Source: an uncultured Cytophagaceae bacterium
Lineage (GTDB): Bacteria > Bacteroidota > Bacteroidia > Cytophagales > Spirosomataceae
Assembly (NCBI GenBank): GCA_903907745.1
Contig: CAIVPF010000005.1
Location: forward strand, 1-34,701
Reading direction: 5' to 3'
DNA: 34,701 bases
Of the stretch, positions 26,642 to 33,470 are shown one piece after another. Numbering within the stretch: position 1 is the stretch's first letter; every line of letters starts with the position of its first letter. The notes under the pieces were generated by a model. It saw nothing but the letters and a program-made list of their open reading frames with translations, ran no database searches and was not told where the DNA came from. The translations under genes were made by a program, and so were the position numbers.

Positions 26642-27241
26642 ATGATTAAGACACAAGTTAGCGATGCAGCGTTATTATCCGCGTACATCCAAGGGGAAGA
26701 TAAAGCGTTTGAAACATTAGTGAAACGCAGTAAATCCAAAGTGTATACAAGTATTTACTTGATCGTTAAGGACCGCTACATCGCGGAAGACTTAATGCAA
26801 GAAACGTATATTAAGGCGATCGATGTGATTAAATCGGGTCGCTACAATGAAGAAGGAAAATTTTTGCCATGGGTGGTGCGGATAGGGCATAATTTAGCCA
26901 TCGATTTTTTTAGGAAGGATAAACGATATCCGACCATTGTGTTGGAAGATGGGTCCAAGCTGTTCAATAGTTTTGAGTTTGCCGAAGAATCCTCCGAGGA
27001 TATTCAGATGAAGGCCGACAAAATCTCGAATGTGCGGGAGCTCATCAAAAAATTACCAGATGAACAACGGGAAGTCTTGGTCATGCGGCATTACGAGGAA
27101 TTAAGTTTCCAAGAAATCGCAGATCAGACCGGTGTCAGTATAAATACGGCTTTGGGAAGAATGAGGTATGCCTTGATCAACCTAAGGAAAATGCTAGAAA
27201 AACAAGAGAGTGCCTATGACGCAAAACTTTACCCCAAATGA
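26642..27241 (+). CDS. ECF-type RNA polymerase sigma factor
   Basis: A 199-residue sigma-70 family protein. Region 2 spans about residues 10-90 (RYIAEDLMQETYIKAI, FLPWVVRIGHNLAIDFFRK) and region 4 about 130-185 (LPDEQREVLVMRHYEELSFQEIADQTGVSINTALGRMRYAL), with an acidic linker FEFAEESSEDIQ between. ATG 26642 (MIKTQVSDAALLSAYIQGED) fits the family start; an upstream TTG three codons earlier is rejected. Its 3' end overlaps the start of a 70-residue protein gene by 26 bp. The target promoters are unknown. The unusual leader, with a strong Shine-Dalgarno and a mini-ORF, suggests translational control. Confidence 0.92.
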   Translation: MIKTQVSDAALLSAYIQGEDKAFETLVKRSKSKVYTSIYLIVKDRYIAEDLMQETYIKAIDVIKSGRYNEEGKFLPWVVRIGHNLAIDFFRKDKRYPTIVLEDGSKLFNSFEFAEESSEDIQMKADKISNVRELIKKLPDEQREVLVMRHYEELSFQEIADQTGVSINTALGRMRYALINLRKMLEKQESAYDAKLYPK

Positions 27242-27428
27242 CCTCATTAAAAACTTGTATGAGCCTGAAAAAGGGCTGACTCACTTTTTAAACTCGGAAG
27301 ACCGCTCGGAGTTAGCGGCCCTCCACCAGGTAAAAAACGCACTCGATGAAGGATATTTACATCCATCAGACAGCTGTGTCGATTCGATTATCGCTTATTC
27401 CAAACGAAATATCGAGATCCAATCTTGA
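27216..27428 (+). CDS. Small acidic protein overlapping the ECF sigma gene
   Basis: A 70-residue soluble protein, MTQNFTPNDLIKNLYEPEKG onward, starting at ATG 27216 in a different frame inside the last nine codons of the sigma gene (26-bp overlap), which suggests translational coupling. The middle, SEDRSELAALHQVKNALDEG, looks helical; C16 type metal motifs are absent and there is one Cys (HPSDSCVDSIIAYSK). No signal peptide or membrane segment. I do not recognise a family. The position right behind a sigma gene that has no other partner makes an anti-sigma or accessory role a fair guess, but only that. It ends 11 nt before the nth promoter box. Confidence 0.7.
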   Translation: MTQNFTPNDLIKNLYEPEKGLTHFLNSEDRSELAALHQVKNALDEGYLHPSDSCVDSIIAYSKRNIEIQS

Positions 27429-27438
27429 AATAGTTTCT

Positions 27439-27446
27439 TACCTTTG
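27439..27446 (+). promoter_or_regulatory. Candidate -7 box of the nth-pnuC promoter
   Basis: TACCTTTG matches TAnnTTTG and ends 15 nt before the nth ATG. No clear -33 TTG at normal spacing. Confidence 0.45.
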
Positions 27447-27461
27447 CCGAAAGCCTAGCGC

Positions 27462-28112
27462 ATGCAAAAGAAAGAACGATTCCAAGCTTTTATGGACCAT
27501 TTTTCGTCCCATTTTCCGGAGGCGGAAACGGAATTGCAATACGGCAATCCCTATGAATTATTAGTCGCCGTCGTCCTTTCCGCGCAATGTACCGACAAGC
27601 GGATTAACCAAGTCACCCCGAAACTTTTTCAACGATTTCCTAACCCCGCCGCACTCGCCGAATCCAGCGTGGATGAAATTTTTTCCTACATTCGATCCGT
27701 TTCCTACCCAAATAATAAAGCAAAACATCTCTTAGGTTTAGGCCAACGCATCGTCGACGCATTCGCCGGCGATGTCCCAGAAACCTTAGAAGACTTACAA
27801 AGCCTACCCGGCGTAGGTCGAAAAACGGCTAATGTCATCGCTTCGGTGATTTATAATCAACCCACCATGGCCGTGGATACACATGTATTTCGGGTTTCGC
27901 ATCGACTAGGACTCGTACCCAAAAACGCGACCACCCCCTTAAAGGTCGAATTAGCGTTGGTTAAACACCTACCTGATGAGGTAATTCCCAGGGCGCACCA
28001 TTGGTTAATCCTACACGGTCGCTACATCTGCCTCGCCCGCAGCCCGAAATGTGAAGCCTGTACGATTCAGCATTTTTGTGCCTTTTATCAAAAAAATCAT
28101 GGGAGCAAATAA
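27462..28112 (+). CDS. nth: Endonuclease III (DNA glycosylase/AP lyase)
   Basis: Removes oxidised pyrimidines from DNA and cleaves the abasic site in base-excision repair. The 216-residue protein contains the helix-hairpin-helix SLPGVGRKTANVI with catalytic K121, the catalytic D139 in MAVDTHVFRVSHRLG, and a C-terminal iron-sulfur cluster loop C190-x6-C197-x2-C200-x5-C206. All key residues are present, and length is as in E. coli Nth. The end overlaps pnuC by 14 bp. Confidence 0.97.
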   Translation: MQKKERFQAFMDHFSSHFPEAETELQYGNPYELLVAVVLSAQCTDKRINQVTPKLFQRFPNPAALAESSVDEIFSYIRSVSYPNNKAKHLLGLGQRIVDAFAGDVPETLEDLQSLPGVGRKTANVIASVIYNQPTMAVDTHVFRVSHRLGLVPKNATTPLKVELALVKHLPDEVIPRAHHWLILHGRYICLARSPKCEACTIQHFCAFYQKNHGSK

Positions 28113-28653
28113 AGTCGAAGGCCTGGGCATTTTATGTTCCCTGCTCGGCGTGTATTTCTCCGCGAAACAAGCCCGAGTAGCTTGGATCTGGAACATCCTC
28201 GCCTCCGCGATTTATGGCTATATTTTTTATGGCTTGGGTTTATTTTCCGATATGGAATTGCAAGGATTTTTTATTTTGATGGCCATTTTTGGCTTTTTCC
28301 AATGGACCCGATCCACGGAAAATTGGATCCCCGAAAAATCGACTCGATTGCAATTAATCATAGGGATTCTCGCCAGTTTAGTTTTTGGGGGAATTTCAGG
28401 TTATTTACATCAAAGATACGCACCCAATGTCTCCTTCCCTTATCTAGACGCCTGCCTGACTGGACTGAGTATTTGGGGAACTTATTTGGCTGCGAAACGG
28501 AAAATCGAAAACTGGGTACTCTGGATTCTTGTGGACTTCGTCTATATAGGCATGTACATGCAAAAGGGCATACCGGGCACATCGGCACTATATGGCCTAT
28601 TTATTTGCATGGCTTTTTATGGCTATCGGTCTTGGCAAAAAAAAATGTCATAG
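28099..28653 (+). CDS. pnuC: Nicotinamide riboside transporter PnuC
   Basis: Inner-membrane facilitator for nicotinamide riboside, feeding NAD synthesis. ATG 28099 gives MGANKVEGLGILCSLLGVYF and 184 residues with about seven membrane helices. The family marks are WIWNILASAIYGYIFY near the N-terminus, FFQWTRS, and the C-terminal ENWVLWILVDFVYIGMYMQKG. A GTG 16 codons upstream would lie inside the iron-sulfur loop of nth and is rejected. Overlaps nth by 14 bp. No NadR kinase or TPP-type riboswitch is seen here, so substrate assignment rests on family resemblance; some PnuC relatives carry thiamine. Confidence 0.9.
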   Translation: MGANKVEGLGILCSLLGVYFSAKQARVAWIWNILASAIYGYIFYGLGLFSDMELQGFFILMAIFGFFQWTRSTENWIPEKSTRLQLIIGILASLVFGGISGYLHQRYAPNVSFPYLDACLTGLSIWGTYLAAKRKIENWVLWILVDFVYIGMYMQKGIPGTSALYGLFICMAFYGYRSWQKKMS

Positions 28654-28668
28654 ATTTTATCCGAATCA

Positions 28669-28700
28669 TTGCCTAAATCAAGCATATAAATTTATCTTTG
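28669..28700 (+). promoter_or_regulatory. Promoter of the DksA-like gene cluster
   Basis: TTG (28669-28671), 21-nt spacer, then TATCTTTG (28693-28700) fits the Bacteroidota -33/-7 pattern. This would give a leader of about 90 nt before the ATG at 28797. Confidence 0.55.
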
Positions 28701-28796
28701 TGTTAATGTTTTGCCACTCTGCTTAAATACCTGATTTACAGCTCATTTAGCCAACAAAACATTTCAATTTTTAATTTTTACTGGCATTTTTTGATT

Positions 28797-29180
28797 ATGG
28801 CAAACGAGGAAAAACAACGCTATTCAGCTGCAGAATTAAAGGAATTCGAAGAAATTATTTTAGGTAAATTAGAAGACACTCGATCGGAACTAAATTACAT
28901 ACGGGAAACTTTAAGTAAGAAAAATGACACCGGCACGAATGATACGGCTGGAAATTCTAAGGTCATGGAAGATGGGGCGGATACCGCGGAGAAAGAAAAC
29001 ATGAATCAATTGGCGGTTCGACTTCAAAAATTCATCAATAGTTTAGACAAGGCATTGATGCGGATAAAAAATGGAACCTACGGGGTTTGCGTTGAATCCG
29101 GAAAATTAATTTCGAAGGAGCGTTTGCGTTTGGTTCCACACACACAGCATTCGATCGAAGCGAAGTTAAAACAGCGATAA
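28797..29180 (+). CDS. TraR/DksA family protein with a degenerate zinc finger
   Basis: A 127-residue protein of the DksA group, which binds the RNA polymerase secondary channel and modulates stress-dependent transcription. The N-terminal half is a charged coiled coil (about 8-90) with an acidic tip region (VMEDGADTAEKE). The C-terminal part, NGTYGVCVESGKLISKERL then RLVPHTQHSIEAK, lines up with the C4 zinc finger, but only the first Cys remains: the others are Ser, Ser/Ile and Ala-type residues. This pattern is common in Bacteroidota, so zinc is probably not bound. ATG 28797 chosen; a TTG two codons upstream is rejected. Directly abuts the next gene. Confidence 0.88.
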   Translation: MANEEKQRYSAAELKEFEEIILGKLEDTRSELNYIRETLSKKNDTGTNDTAGNSKVMEDGADTAEKENMNQLAVRLQKFINSLDKALMRIKNGTYGVCVESGKLISKERLRLVPHTQHSIEAKLKQR

Positions 29181-29516
29181 ATGGGATTATTTGACAACAA
29201 TCGATTGGTTGATTTATTGTCCAACTACCTAAAGACTCAATTCGAGATCATTAAGTTAGATGTGCAAGAGAAATTAGAGGAATTGTTGGCCCGCATTTTT
29301 AAATTTATTTTAATCGCTTTTGCCCTAGGAATCACCAGCATATTTTTCTTGTTGGGCCTAGCTAATTGGATTAATGAAACAACCCAAAGCCTCTTTATCG
29401 GTTATTTTGCCGTCGCGGCTTTGGCCCTAGTCATCAGCCTCATTTTGCTTTTGACGATGAAAAAAAAGGAGGAGTCTGACAAAGAATTGCCTGAGGATTT
29501 AGAAGATCATGAGTAA
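29181..29516 (+). CDS. Holin-X/YqjE-like small membrane protein
   Basis: A 111-residue protein with an amphipathic N-terminus (MGLFDNNRLVDLLSNYLKTQ), two long hydrophobic helices (about 40-61 and 70-93) and an acidic tail ([13 protein letters not shown]). It resembles the phage holin family/DUF1469 group (Actinobacterial holin-X, YqjE), which despite the name is mostly chromosomal and not lytic. No phage genes are nearby. Starts immediately after the DksA-like stop and overlaps the next gene by 8 bp. Function unknown; envelope or ribosome-membrane association in stress is known for the related E. coli yqjCDE operon only. Confidence 0.8.
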   Translation: MGLFDNNRLVDLLSNYLKTQFEIIKLDVQEKLEELLARIFKFILIAFALGITSIFFLLGLANWINETTQSLFIGYFAVAALALVISLILLLTMKKKEESDKELPEDLEDHE

Positions 29517-29847
29517 TACACAAGAAAAACGCGCCGCTTTAGAAGCTAAAGCCGATCAAGTCAAGGCCAATATTGCCGAAGAAATAAGTGATATCAAACA
29601 AATCGCCAAAGAACGCGGCATGCAAATTGCCGTTGTCGGCGGTGTTTTAGCCGCCTCTTATCTGCTTTATTCCCTATTTTCAGGGAGCGGCAAAAAAGAA
29701 TCTTCAGACAAAGAAGAACCTTCTTTTATAGGCTCCGCCATCAAATCCTATGCCGTAGCCCTAGCCCTAGGCTTAGCGAAAGATAAATTAATGGCTTATT
29801 TACAATCCTTAGAATCTGAGCAGGCCACGGAAACGAAACAGGATTAA
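29509..29847 (+). CDS. Small single-pass membrane protein (YqjD/YtxH-like)
   Basis: A 112-residue protein: charged helical N-terminus (about 1-38, [18 protein letters not shown]), one membrane helix (about 39-58, [20 protein letters not shown]), a Ser/Lys/Glu linker and a second weakly hydrophobic helix (about 78-103). The order of an amphipathic helix followed by a GG-containing transmembrane segment recalls YqjD/ElaB or YtxH proteins; the family is not certain. It overlaps the holin-X-like gene by 8 bp. Its TAA shares four bases with the stop of the convergent prfB gene. Confidence 0.75.
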   Translation: MSNTQEKRAALEAKADQVKANIAEEISDIKQIAKERGMQIAVVGGVLAASYLLYSLFSGSGKKESSDKEEPSFIGSAIKSYAVALALGLAKDKLMAYLQSLESEQATETKQD

Positions 29848-30918
29848 TTTTCCATCAAATAGGCTTTGATAAATTCGTTGATTTCCCCATCCAACACGGC
29901 ATCCGTATTCGAGGTTTGAAAATTCGTACGATGGTCTTTTACCCGACGGTCATCCAACACATACGACCGAATTTGGGAACCCCACTCAATTTTCTTTTTA
30001 CCCGCTTCTACTTCTGCACGGGCAGCGTTTCGTTTATCGATCTCGATTTGATAGAGTTTTGATTTTAATAGACGAAGGGCCACTTCCTTGTTCATTAATT
30101 GCGAACGTTCTTGTTGGCACGCAATAATAATCCCCGAAGGCCTATGCGTCAATCGAACCGCCGTTTCTACCTTATTTACATTTTGTCCTCCAGCCCCACC
30201 GGAACGAAACGTATCCCAGTCGATATCGGCTGGATTAATCTCAATTTCAATGGTATCGTCGGCCAATGGACATATATATACGGAAGCGAAAGAGGTATGT
30301 CGGCGCGCATTTGAATCAAAAGGCGAAATTCTCACCAAGCGGTGAACGCCATTTTCTGATTTCAAATTTCCATAGGCAAACTCACCATCCACTTCGATGG
30401 TCACGGATTTAATGCCCGCTACGTCGCCGTCATTTTGGTCAACCAACCGTACTTTGAAATTATTTTTTTCTGCCCACATGAGGTACATGCGGAGTAACAT
30501 CGACGCCCAATCCTGCGATTCTGTGCCACCGGCCCCGGCATTGATTTCCAAGACAGCGCTCATGTTATCGCCTTCTTCGGACATCATTTTACGAAACTCC
30601 AAGGCCTCCAATTTTTCCTCAAGCCGTAAACCCTCGGCATCTACCTCCGTTTCGGTCGCTTCGCCTACTTCATAAAATTCCCAAATGGTTTCCAAATCCT
30701 CCATCGCGCCCTTCAGCACATCGAAACCATCCGTCCAAAACTTCAGCCCGCGCATTTCTCGCATGGTGCTTTCGGCCTTTTCGGGTTGATTCCAAAATTC
30801 GGGATCTAAGGTTACCGTCTCTAATTCGGAAATTAAATATTTCTTATGATCGTAGTCAAAGATACCCCCTTAAAGCCTCTATTCTGGCTTTCAGGTCATT
30901 GAACCTGTCTCTTGTCAT
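29844..30918 (-). CDS. prfB: Peptide chain release factor 2, expressed by programmed +1 frameshift
   Basis: Releases the finished peptide at UGA and UAA codons. The gene is in two frames: ATG at 30916-30918 begins a 20-codon first part ([20 protein letters not shown]) that stops at TGA 30856-30858; a +1 shift there continues with [20 protein letters not shown] and runs to the end, giving 357 residues, normal for RF2. SPF, the anticodon-like motif reading UGA, is at residues 198-200, and the catalytic GGQ is at 243-245 ([14 protein letters not shown]). A simple single-frame call would start at 30764 and lose 51 residues. AAGGAG lies 8 nt before the ATG. Divergent from lpdA. Confidence 0.97.
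30855..30873 (-). other. prfB: RF2 programmed +1 frameshift site
   Basis: Minus-strand AGGGGGTATCTTTGAC is identical to the E. coli prfB recoding site: an internal Shine-Dalgarno-like AGGGGG, slippery CTT, and in-frame TGA followed by C. RF2 shortage causes slippage to frame +1, so the protein regulates its own synthesis. Confidence 0.96.
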
Positions 30919-30926
30919 GTGTATTT

Positions 30927-30932
30927 CTCCTT
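30927..30932 (-). promoter_or_regulatory. Strong Shine-Dalgarno of prfB
   Basis: Minus-strand AAGGAG lies 8 nt before the prfB ATG. It decides the start in favour of the short first frame and is unusual in a window where most starts lack such a site. Confidence 0.7.
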
Positions 30933-30941
30933 ACTAAAATG

Positions 30942-30949
30942 CAAATATA
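30942..30949 (-). promoter_or_regulatory. Candidate -7 box of the prfB promoter
   Basis: Minus-strand TATATTTG is an exact TAnnTTTG match 23 nt upstream of the prfB ATG, inside the 81-bp spacer shared with lpdA. Confidence 0.5.
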
Positions 30950-30999
30950 CCCGATTTTGTGCTAAATTGCGGGCAAATTAAATTAAATCAAGCAATAAA

Positions 31000-32394
31000 A
31001 TGGCGCAACAATACGATTTGATCGTGGTAGGCTCTGGCCCAGGTGGTTATGTAGCAGCTATCCGAGCTTCTCAATTAGGTTTCAAATGTGCAGTGGTAGA
31101 AAAAGAATCCTTGGGGGGCATTTGCCTCAATTGGGGATGTATTCCAACCAAAGCCCTATTAAAATCCGCACAAGTTTTTGAATACATCAAACATGCTTCC
31201 GACTACGGAATTACCGTCAAAGGCGCCGAAGCAGATTTTTCAGCCGTCATTTCACGCTCTCGTGGCGTGGCAGATAGCATGAGCAAAGGGGTCCAATTCT
31301 TGATGAAAAAGAATAAAATCGACGTCATCATGGGAACTGGGAAAGTGAAACCGGGTAAAAAAGTCGAGGTGACGGATGCCGAAGGTAAATCCACGATTTA
31401 CGATGGAAAAAACATCATGATCGCCACCGGTGCGCGCGCACGGGCACTTCCGAATATCCCGATTGACGGAGAAAAGGTAATCGAATACCGCAAAGCGATG
31501 AGCCTAGCGAAGCGTCCAGATTCGATGGTGATCATCGGTTCCGGGGCTATCGGCGTGGAATTTGCGTATGTGTACGCGGCGATGGGAACGAAGGTGACGA
31601 TCGTTGAATTTTTACCCAACGTCGTTCCAGTCGAAGACGAAGACGTTTCCAAAGAATTAGCGAAACAATATAAAAAGATGGGCATCGACATCCTCACGAG
31701 TTCAAGTGTGGAATCGGTTGACACCAAAGGAAAAGGATGTACCGTGGCCATTAAAACCCCAACAGGTGCACAAGAAATCAAATGTGACATTGTCCTATCC
31801 GCAGCCGGTGTGATTTCAAATTTAGAAAACATCGGTTTGGAGGAAGTGGGTATCATCGTGGACAAGGGTAAAATCCCCGTGAATGCGTGGTATGAAACGA
31901 ATATCCCAGGCTATTTCGCCATCGGTGATGTGACACCGGGTCCGGCTTTGGCGCACGTGGCTTCTGCCGAAGGAATCATCTGTGTGGAGAAAATGGCAGG
32001 TCACAAGACGGAGGCTTTGGATTATAGCAACATTCCAGGCTGTACCTATTGTACCCCAGAAATTGCCTCGGTGGGCATGACTGAAAAGAAAGCCAAAGAA
32101 GCGGGTTACGACATCAAAGTGGGTAAGTTTCCATTCGTTGCTTCTGGAAAGGCTACGGCTGCCGGCGCGCGTGATGGTTTTGTGAAGGTAATTTATGATG
32201 CCAAATATGGTGAACTTTTAGGTGCGCACATGATCGGTTATAATGTAACTGAATTAATCGCTGAGGCGGTGGTAGTACGTAAATTAGAAAGCACGGCCTA
32301 TGAGATTATGAAGTCGGTGCATCCACACCCAACCATGTCAGAGGCCTTCAAAGGGGCCACGGAAGCGGCCTACGGAGAAGCGGTGGATTTATAA
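31000..32394 (+). CDS. lpdA: Dihydrolipoyl dehydrogenase (E3)
   Basis: FAD flavoprotein that reoxidises dihydrolipoamide in pyruvate, 2-oxoglutarate and branched-chain 2-oxoacid dehydrogenases and in glycine cleavage. The 464-residue protein has the FAD site VVGSGPGGYVAA (10-20), the redox disulfide C42-LNWG-C47, the NAD site IIGSGAIGVEFAYVYAAMG, and the active-site H443-P-T-M-S-E448 pattern in HPHPTMSEAF. All conserved residues are present. No E1/E2 genes adjoin, so it is probably shared by several complexes. Monocistronic, ended by a clear terminator. Confidence 0.96.
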   Translation: MAQQYDLIVVGSGPGGYVAAIRASQLGFKCAVVEKESLGGICLNWGCIPTKALLKSAQVFEYIKHASDYGITVKGAEADFSAVISRSRGVADSMSKGVQFLMKKNKIDVIMGTGKVKPGKKVEVTDAEGKSTIYDGKNIMIATGARARALPNIPIDGEKVIEYRKAMSLAKRPDSMVIIGSGAIGVEFAYVYAAMGTKVTIVEFLPNVVPVEDEDVSKELAKQYKKMGIDILTSSSVESVDTKGKGCTVAIKTPTGAQEIKCDIVLSAAGVISNLENIGLEEVGIIVDKGKIPVNAWYETNIPGYFAIGDVTPGPALAHVASAEGIICVEKMAGHKTEALDYSNIPGCTYCTPEIASVGMTEKKAKEAGYDIKVGKFPFVASGKATAAGARDGFVKVIYDAKYGELLGAHMIGYNVTELIAEAVVVRKLESTAYEIMKSVHPHPTMSEAFKGATEAAYGEAVDL

Positions 32395-32417
32395 ACGAGC
32401 TTTTAAAAATTTAGGAA

Positions 32418-32447
32418 GAGGACTTGAGATTCAAGTCCTCTTTTTTT
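32418..32447 (+). terminator. Rho-independent terminator of lpdA
   Basis: GAGGACTTGA and TCAAGTCCTC form a perfect 10-bp stem with a 3-nt loop, followed by seven T. Confidence 0.92.
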
Positions 32448-32504
32448 ATGAAATCCAACGAGGCATTGAACCTAAAAAGCCTCCCGTGACCCGCTGAAAC
32501 GCTT

Positions 32505-32528
32505 AGCATGAAAATTACTTTTCATGCT
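32505..32528. repeat. Perfect hairpin in the lpdA downstream spacer
   Basis: AGCATGAAAA and TTTTCATGCT pair exactly over 10 bp with a 4-nt TTAC loop. No T-run follows on either strand, so it is not a standard terminator. Confidence 0.6.
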
Positions 32529-32550
32529 TCAAAATGATTTGTTATAAAAA

Positions 32551-32583
32551 CAAAAATGCACCAGATAAAATACCCGGTGCATT
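32551..32583 (-). terminator. Candidate minus-strand terminator in non-coding spacer
   Basis: On the minus strand AATGCACC and GGTGCATT form an 8-bp stem with a 13-nt loop, followed by TTTGTTTTT. No gene is known to end here, so it may close a small non-coding transcript or be a backup for the gene ending at 32833. Confidence 0.4.
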
Positions 32584-32780
32584 ATTACATTAAGTTCTAA
32601 ATTTTTGAAAAGTGGTTAGGCTTTCCAATGGACAAAAGAATACCATTACCCAGCGAACTGAAAATTTTGAGAAAAGAAAGGAGTTCAATAAATGGAAAGT
32701 CAAACTGATTATCCAAGATGTTACATCAAAATGATGCCATCATCCTGAATGAAATATTTTATTATAAATCGCATAAAACA

Positions 32781-32814
32781 AAAAAGGGGGAAGCTTTTCG
32801 GCTTCCCCCTTTTT
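32781..32814. terminator. Strong bidirectional terminator after the 3-keto-disaccharide hydrolase gene
   Basis: AAAAAGGGGGAAGC and GCTTCCCCCTTTTT form a 14-bp perfect stem with a TTTTCG loop; T-runs are on both strands. It lies 19 bp beyond the stop of the minus-strand gene. Confidence 0.88.
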
Positions 32815-32832
32815 GATTGACGATGATTAGGA

Positions 32833-33453
32833 TTACAAACTACGCACCTTAATGCTTTTGTAAGCCACTTTACTTTTCGGATCATGCGCTTGGAGGGCAA
32901 TGGTACCGCCTTTGATCAAACGTAATTCTTGACCTTTGCTACGTAGAGGATTTGCAGGTTGTGTATAGTCAACGACCGTCACTCCATTTATTTTAGTGAC
33001 AATATGGTTTCCCTTCACAGTCACGTTCAAATCAAACCACTCTTCATCTTTGACAAAGCGCTCGGATGTGTCCACGATATTATACAAAGAAGCTGTTCTG
33101 CGCCAATCCGTATGTGAATTATTTACTTGAACCTCATATCCTACGGAAGGGAAGCCAACTTCTAAAAAATCCGTACATACATACAATCCTGAATTTGATC
33201 CAGGGAATGTCATGACCGTGGCTTGAACTTCAAAATCTTTGAAATTATGATCCCCAACTGTGCCATCATAAAACAAGTGACCACGAGGACCTTCGATGAT
33301 GATGGATCCATTTTCCACTCGAAAGGAAGCTGGGCTTTCATTGATTTTCCAGCCGGCCAAGGATTTTCCATCAAATAATTCTACCCATTTTTTGCCCTGG
33401 GCATTGGCCTGTAATGTGATAACAGCAAGAATTGCAATAAGTAAATGTTTCAT
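32833..33453 (-). CDS. Secreted 3-keto-disaccharide hydrolase family protein (DUF1080)
   Basis: A 206-residue exported protein. MKHLLIAILAVITLQANAQ is the signal peptide; the body has the DUF1080 concanavalin-like features WVELFDGKSLAGWKIN, FKDFEVQATVMTFPGSNSGLYV and WFDLNVTVKGNHIVTKINGV. Family members bind or cleave glycosides whose sugar has been oxidised at C3; many are only domain-predicted. It is 17 bp downstream of a Gfo/Idh/MocA oxidoreductase gene, the partner type that makes or reduces 3-keto sugars, so joint action is likely. A strong terminator follows. Confidence 0.88.
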   Translation of the reverse strand: MKHLLIAILAVITLQANAQGKKWVELFDGKSLAGWKINESPASFRVENGSIIIEGPRGHLFYDGTVGDHNFKDFEVQATVMTFPGSNSGLYVCTDFLEVGFPSVGYEVQVNNSHTDWRRTASLYNIVDTSERFVKDEEWFDLNVTVKGNHIVTKINGVTVVDYTQPANPLRSKGQELRLIKGGTIALQAHDPKSKVAYKSIKVRSL

Positions 33454-33470
33454 GTTTAATTTGATTTAGA

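Larger units (their letters stand above)
32448..32780. other. 333-bp spacer without a supported gene
   Basis: Between the lpdA terminator and the terminator of the next minus-strand gene I find no credible protein gene; the longest plausible start-to-stop stretch noted is 26 codons at 32628-32708 (plus), without a ribosome site. It contains a perfect 10-bp inverted repeat at 32505-32528, a second hairpin at 32555-32583 with a minus-strand T tail, and a 13-bp near-palindrome ATGATGCCATCAT at about 32732. No tRNA-like fold. Confidence 0.6.

Noticed and set aside
28134-28676. Open frame of 180 codons overlapping pnuC in another frame
   Set aside because: PnuC helices and signatures are in the other frame; this one has no motif.
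29181-29516. Holin-like gene as a sign of prophage
   Set aside because: Chromosomal holin-X/YqjE-like proteins are common; there is no endolysin, integrase or structural gene nearby.
29844-30764. prfB as a 306-residue protein starting at 30764
   Set aside because: It lacks the conserved N-terminal domain part, which is present upstream across a canonical RF2 frameshift site.
32450-32520. Minus-strand GGTTCAATGCC resembling a tRNA T-arm
   Set aside because: The flanking 5-bp T-stem does not form and no acceptor or anticodon arm can be drawn.
32628-32708. 26-codon plus-strand ORF in the spacer downstream of lpdA
   Set aside because: No ribosome site, no family resemblance, and lies in AT-rich non-coding sequence.
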